Assembly (NCBI GenBank): GCA_963695075.1
Contig: CAVOFR010000001.1
Span: 186,001-250,000 of the forward strand
DNA from: CAWCAL01 sp963695075
GTDB taxonomy: Bacteria > Actinomycetota > Acidimicrobiia > Acidimicrobiales > CAWCAL01
DNA: 64,000 nt
Direction: 5' to 3'
Shown here in pieces: positions 60,835 through 64,000 of the stretch; positions within the stretch are counted from its first letter, which is position 1; each line of letters begins with the position of its first letter. The position numbers and the translations under genes were made by a program. Below the pieces are notes generated by a model. The model was not told the origin of the DNA and did not search any database. It saw only the letters and a program-made list of their open reading frames with translations.

Positions 60835-61992
60835 ATGGACGTCACGCCTCAACTCCTCCAGGACATCGAGTTCCGCGAGAAGGTTCGCGGGTACCACCCC
60901 GACGACGTCGACGACTTCCTCGAGCGCGTCGGTGTCGCATTCTCTGAACTCGTGGATCGCCTGCGGCAGGCCAACGAACGTGCCGATGCCGCCGAAGCAG
61001 CGTTGGCGAGTCGAGCTGATGTCGACGAGTCCACGCTCTCGCGGACCCTCGTCCTTGCTCAGCGAACCGCCGATGCGGCCATCGCCGAAGCCAAGATCGA
61101 AGCCGAGAAGCTCGTGGCCGGCGCCCGGGCCGAGCGTGAGTCGATCGTCCGCGATGCCCAAGCCGAGGCTCGGCGAGAGGCCGCTGCCCTGACCGGGGCC
61201 GTCGAGGACGAGGTCGCCCGCCTCGAGTCCCGGCGCCAGGCGATCGCGGAACAGTCCTCCGGCCTGGAGGAGTGGTTGGGCGCTCAGCGGTCCAGGCTCG
61301 AGTCGGTCGCCGACGACCTGGGCGCGATCCTGGCCGATCCCGAGCGACTGCGAGTGGTGCCCGCTCCTGGCCTGGCGGAGATCCGGGAGGAATCGACGGG
61401 TGAAGACCCGACGGTCGCGGTCGAGGACGAGGCCGGTGCACCGCCGCTGGCCCTGGTGGACACCGAGCCGGAGCGGCAGCCGGAGCCGGCGGCCGAATCC
61501 GGGCCCGCCGCGTGGGAGATCGCTGACGAGGTCGACCCACCGGTCGAGGTTCCGGTCGATCCACCGGTCGAGGCTGCGGTCGAGGTTCCGGTCGATCCAC
61601 CGGTCGAGGTTCCGGTCGATCCACCGCCCGAGGCTCCATTCGCCTCGACCGGTGCACCCGACGTCAGCGTGGCCGAAGTTCCGGCCGGATCGGATACGGG
61701 GCCCGGTCCCGCCCATCCCGAGCCGCTCACAGTCGAGTTCGACGCCCCCGACCCGGCGGCCGATGTTCTCGAGGATCGGCCCAGCCGCGTTTCGGTGGTG
61801 CGGTCGTCGCTGAGCGAGGAGAGCGAGGGCGAGTCAGTGTCGACCGGTTCGAGCGACACGTTCCTCGAAGAGCTGCGGCGGGCGGTCGAGGCACCCACCG
61901 ACTTGGTCCAGACCGACGAGGACCGGGCTCTCAGTGCGTTCTTCGAGCAGGACGACGACGAACCGCGGCGGCGGTTCGGCCGGAAGAAGTAG
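60835..61992 (+). CDS. divIVA: DivIVA / Wag31 polar growth protein
   Basis: The 385-residue protein begins with the DivIVA membrane-binding fold (LLQDIEFREKVRGYHPDDVDDFLERVGVAFSELVDRLRQ, 7-45) and continues as a long coiled coil (about 50-165). A proline-, valine- and acid-rich middle (about 175-310) contains VDPPVEVP repeats, and the end is short and charged. In Actinobacteria DivIVA marks cell poles and recruits wall synthesis enzymes. Compared with mycobacterial Wag31 it is longer because of the repeat region. Confidence 0.93.
   Translation: MDVTPQLLQDIEFREKVRGYHPDDVDDFLERVGVAFSELVDRLRQANERADAAEAALASRADVDESTLSRTLVLAQRTADAAIAEAKIEAEKLVAGARAERESIVRDAQAEARREAAALTGAVEDEVARLESRRQAIAEQSSGLEEWLGAQRSRLESVADDLGAILADPERLRVVPAPGLAEIREESTGEDPTVAVEDEAGAPPLALVDTEPERQPEPAAESGPAAWEIADEVDPPVEVPVDPPVEAAVEVPVDPPVEVPVDPPPEAPFASTGAPDVSVAEVPAGSDTGPGPAHPEPLTVEFDAPDPAADVLEDRPSRVSVVRSSLSEESEGESVSTGSSDTFLEELRRAVEAPTDLVQTDEDRALSAFFEQDDDEPRRRFGRKK
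61531..61635 (+). repeat. In-frame repeats encoding VDPPVEVP in divIVA
   Basis: Units of about 24 bp (GTCGATCCACCGGTCGAGGT plus TCCG) occur about four times with one interrupted copy, encoding Val-Asp-Pro-Pro-Val-Glu-Val-Pro. Near-identical codons show recent duplication. Confidence 0.85.
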
Positions 61993-62019
61993 CTCCGGGA
62001 CCCACCGGTCGGGAGATCG

Positions 62020-62048
62020 TTGTAACCGGTTGGCGTCGACCCTAAACT
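62020..62048 (+). promoter_or_regulatory. Likely promoter for the DksA-like gene
   Basis: TTGTAA (62020-62025) and TAAACT (62043-62048) are 17 bp apart in the gap after divIVA, giving a leader of about 55 nt before ATG 62112. Confidence 0.5.
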
Positions 62049-62111
62049 GTCGTGCTCTTTGAGCAGCAGCGTTTGCCGGTCCGCTCCGACCAGCAAGAGG
62101 GAGCGCCCACC

Positions 62112-62705
62112 ATGGCGCAGTCGTCCAAGAAGAAGCCGGCGGGCAAGCCCGCGGCCGCCATGAAGAAGAAGGCCGCTTCGGCGGGCAGGAAGAAGCCGGC
62201 CGGCAAGCCCGCTTCGGCCCGCAAGCCCGCGATCGCCAAGAAGAAGAAGGCCGCTTCGGCGGGCAGGAAGAAGCCGGCGGCCAAGCCCGCTTCGGCCACG
62301 AAGAAGAAGCCGGCTTCGGCGTCGAAGAAGAATCGACTCGACAAGAAGTTCCTCGACGCCCAGCGGACCCTCCTGCGCGAGGAACGAGCGAAGTACCTCC
62401 ACAGTGCAGACATCCTCGAAGCCGAGGCGGACTCGCTGCTCGAGGCGCGCGAGCCGGGCGATGTCCAGTTCGACGAGGAATCCGGAGAGGGCGACACCCT
62501 GGCGGTCGAGCGGGAGCGGGACCTGGCCTTGAGTGCGCAAGCCCGGTCGGCGGTCAGGGAGATCGACGCGGCCCTCGAACGGATCGAGGGTGGCACCTAC
62601 GGGGTGTGTGTGATGTCGGGCAAGCCGATTCCCAAGGAGCGGCTCCAGGCCATCCCGTGGGCCGCGGAACGTGTGGAGTACAAGGCAGGAGGGATCCGCC
62701 GCTGA
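62112..62705 (+). CDS. DksA/TraR-family protein with histone-H1-like tail and degenerate zinc finger
   Basis: The 197-residue protein has two parts. Residues 1-75 are Lys/Ala/Pro/Ser repeats (KKKPAGKPA, KKKAASAGRKKPA) like histone H1 or the tail of mycobacterial HupB, expected to bind DNA. Residues 76-197 are DksA/TraR-like: a coiled coil (LDKKFLDAQRTLLREERAKYL to REIDAALERIEGGTYGVC), then the finger region. Only C166 remains of the four zinc cysteines; the others are S169 and non-cysteine residues in AAERVEYK. It probably does not bind zinc. Position before lspA and rluD is usual for this gene in Actinobacteria; an ileS gene, often found before it, is absent. Confidence 0.85.
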   Translation: MAQSSKKKPAGKPAAAMKKKAASAGRKKPAGKPASARKPAIAKKKKAASAGRKKPAAKPASATKKKPASASKKNRLDKKFLDAQRTLLREERAKYLHSADILEAEADSLLEAREPGDVQFDEESGEGDTLAVERERDLALSAQARSAVREIDAALERIEGGTYGVCVMSGKPIPKERLQAIPWAAERVEYKAGGIRR

Positions 62706-62728
62706 CCTCCGATCGGGTTGTTGGCCAG

Positions 62729-63256
62729 GTGAGTGAGACCGACGACCGATCGCGTCGTTGGATGTACGTGGTGGGACCGGCGGCCGGCGTACTCCTCGTG
62801 GACCAGTTCACCAAGTGGCTGGCGGTCGCCATGCTCGACCTGGGCGATCCCGTTCCCGTGTTCTGGCTTCTCCAGCTCAACCGCACGAGCAACACGGGGG
62901 CCGCGTTCAGTCTGGGAACGGACTGGGGACCCATCATCGCGATCGCCGCAGTGGGCGTCCTGATCCTCCTCGCCCAATTGGGCCGGTCGCTTCGTCGGCC
63001 GTCGTCGCTCGTCGCCCTCGGGGTGGTTCTCGGTGGGGCGGTGTCCAACCTGGGCGATCGGCTTTTCCGCGCCGGAGAAGGGTTGCTCGGCGGCGCGGTC
63101 GTCGACTTCATCGACACGCAACGGTGGCCCATCTTCAACGTCGCCGACATGAGCATCGTCCTGGGAGCCATCGCTCTCGTCATCTGGGGTTCGACCGAAC
63201 CGGACCCGGCGGGCGACGAGGTCGACGAGCCCGAGCCGGACACCGTTGGTCACTGA
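62729..63256 (+). CDS. lspA: Lipoprotein signal peptidase
   Basis: The 175-residue aspartyl peptidase cuts signal peptides from lipidated prolipoproteins. It has four membrane helices, NRTSNTGAAFS, GGAVSNLGDRL, and the catalytic pair D126 (GGAVVDFID) and D140 (IFNVADMS). A short acidic tail follows. GTG 62729 is 23 bases after the DksA-like stop. It would process the LpqB-like lipoprotein encoded at 28822-29451. Confidence 0.95.
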   Translation: MSETDDRSRRWMYVVGPAAGVLLVDQFTKWLAVAMLDLGDPVPVFWLLQLNRTSNTGAAFSLGTDWGPIIAIAAVGVLILLAQLGRSLRRPSSLVALGVVLGGAVSNLGDRLFRAGEGLLGGAVVDFIDTQRWPIFNVADMSIVLGAIALVIWGSTEPDPAGDEVDEPEPDTVGH

Positions 63257-64000
63257 ACCGGTCCGGTCGGCGGTCATCTCGGGAGTGCTCGACGGGCAGC
63301 GCCTCGATCGCGTCGTCGCTCTGGCCGTCGACGTCAGTCGCTCGGTGGCCCGATCCCTGGTCGAGGACGGGGCGGTGCGCATCGACGGGCGGGTCATCAC
63401 CGTGCCGTCTCAGAGGGTCGCTTCCGGCTCGACCCTCGAGGTGACGTACGAACCCGAGCCGCCGGTCCGAATGGACCCGGACCCGACGGTCCCACTCGAG
63501 GTGGTTTACGACGACGCCCACGTGATCGTCGTCAACAAGCCGGCCGGAGTCATCGTTCATCCCGGCTCCGGACATGCCGGCGGGACACTGGTCAACGGGC
63601 TGCTCGCCCGCTACCCGGAGCTCGCCGAGGTCGGCGATCGGGTCCGACCCGGTGTCGTCCACCGTCTCGATGCCGGGACCACGGGGCTCCTGGTCGTTGC
63701 CCGCACTTCGGTCGCCCATGAGCGGCTCGTCGCCGAGCTCTCGGCCCACGAGGTCAGGCGCGAGTACCGATTGCTCTGCGTCGGGGTGATCGAGCCGCCG
63801 GCCGGGGTCATCGACGCACCCATCGGTCGCTCACCACGCGATCCGACGGCCATGGCCGTGGTGGCCGATGGTCGCCCCGCCCGGACCCGATACCGGCGGC
63901 TGGCCCGCGCCGACGCCGTCTCGCTGGTCGCCTGCGAGCTCGAAACCGGCCGTACCCATCAGATCCGGGTCCATCTCCAGGCCCACGGATTCCCGGTTCT
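63246..64000 (+). CDS. rluD: RluD-type 23S rRNA pseudouridine synthase (cut by window edge)
   Basis: 251 codons are visible up to the window edge. An N-terminal S4 domain (GQRLDRVVALAVDVSRSVARSLVEDGAVRIDG) is followed by the RluA-family catalytic core: VVNKPAGVIVHPG, the catalytic D142 in HRLDAGTTGLLVVA, VRREYRLLCVG and ELETGRTHQIRVHL. It converts uridines of 23S rRNA to pseudouridine. TTG 63246 overlaps lspA by 11 bases; GTG 63285 is a shorter choice. lspA-rluD is a common pair. Confidence 0.93.
   Translation, partial: MVTEPVRSAVISGVLDGQRLDRVVALAVDVSRSVARSLVEDGAVRIDGRVITVPSQRVASGSTLEVTYEPEPPVRMDPDPTVPLEVVYDDAHVIVVNKPAGVIVHPGSGHAGGTLVNGLLARYPELAEVGDRVRPGVVHRLDAGTTGLLVVARTSVAHERLVAELSAHEVRREYRLLCVGVIEPPAGVIDAPIGRSPRDPTAMAVVADGRPARTRYRRLARADAVSLVACELETGRTHQIRVHLQAHGFPV

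Noticed and set aside
62112..62340. Repeats in the DksA-like gene as a CRISPR array
   Set aside because: Repeats are in frame, encode a Lys/Ala/Pro tail and lack unique spacers of even length; no cas genes are nearby.

Overview
The window is a continuous piece of a high-GC actinobacterial chromosome. Actinobacterial markers include a WhiB-type Fe-S regulator, an MtrA/MtrB/LpqB-like signalling operon, SepF, a Wag31-type DivIVA, a PimB'-like mannosyltransferase next to trpD and an exonuclease/UvrC fusion, DUF2510 and DUF3040 proteins, and many start codons placed 6-9 nt after a TAnnnT -10 box (leaderless messages). Gene content and order suggest class Acidimicrobiia or a near relative; that placement is inference. 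No rRNA, tRNA, CRISPR array, prophage or insertion sequence was recognised.

Layout. 1-6.1 kb (minus strand): CYTH-CHAD protein cut by the window edge, a large MalT-type LuxR regulator, a DUF2252 protein and the RNase P RNA gene. 6.2-11.4 kb (minus): operon glpD, alkyl-DHAP-synthase-like flavoprotein, small membrane protein, FGGY kinase. Divergent from it (11.4-14.4 kb, plus): a PerR-like regulator, rubrerythrin without rubredoxin domain, a GlpC-like Fe-S protein and DUF3501. 14.5-26.6 kb: whiB, trpD, an exonuclease/GIY-YIG fusion behind two LexA-type boxes, small zinc-ribbon proteins, queG, pimB-like, membrane and SRPBCC proteins, a coiled-coil SMC-like protein, a ROK glucokinase and an aminotransferase. 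26.6-32.9 kb (minus): inositol-phosphatase family protein, mtrA, mtrB, lpqB-like, glpK, and an autoregulated tetR. 32.9-37 kb: dolichyl-phosphate-mannose-synthase-like protein, carboxylesterase, NUDIX, DUF3040. 37-41.4 kb (minus): moxR, DUF58, transglutaminase (TgpA-like). 41.5-44.1 kb: second ROK protein, a leaderless 42-codon ORF coupled to a 78-aa gene, HNH endonuclease, lipoate-ligase-like protein.

44.1-64 kb is the division and cell wall cluster: mraZ, rsmH, ftsL-like, ftsI, murE, mraY, murD, ftsW, murG, murC, murB, ftsQ, ftsZ, pgeF, yggS, sepF, yggT, divIVA, a DksA-like protein, lspA, rluD (cut by the edge). Nearly every junction from rsmH to ftsQ is a 4-base ATGA/GTGA overlap, so the block is probably one translationally coupled operon. 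It starts at a TTGACA promoter embedded in a ladder of MraZ TGGG boxes. A long inverted repeat between mraZ and rsmH fits the mraW leader RNA described in Actinobacteria. murF is absent from its usual place between murE and mraY.

Points needing attention: apparent single-base frameshifts in rsmH (about 44952) and ftsQ (about 57096), both in T runs of genes expected to be essential, which suggests sequence error; two copies of a 53-bp palindromic intergenic repeat; an FGGY kinase whose glycerol-contact residues are changed while a normal glpK is also present; and a DksA-family protein with a histone-H1-like tail and only one of four zinc cysteines.
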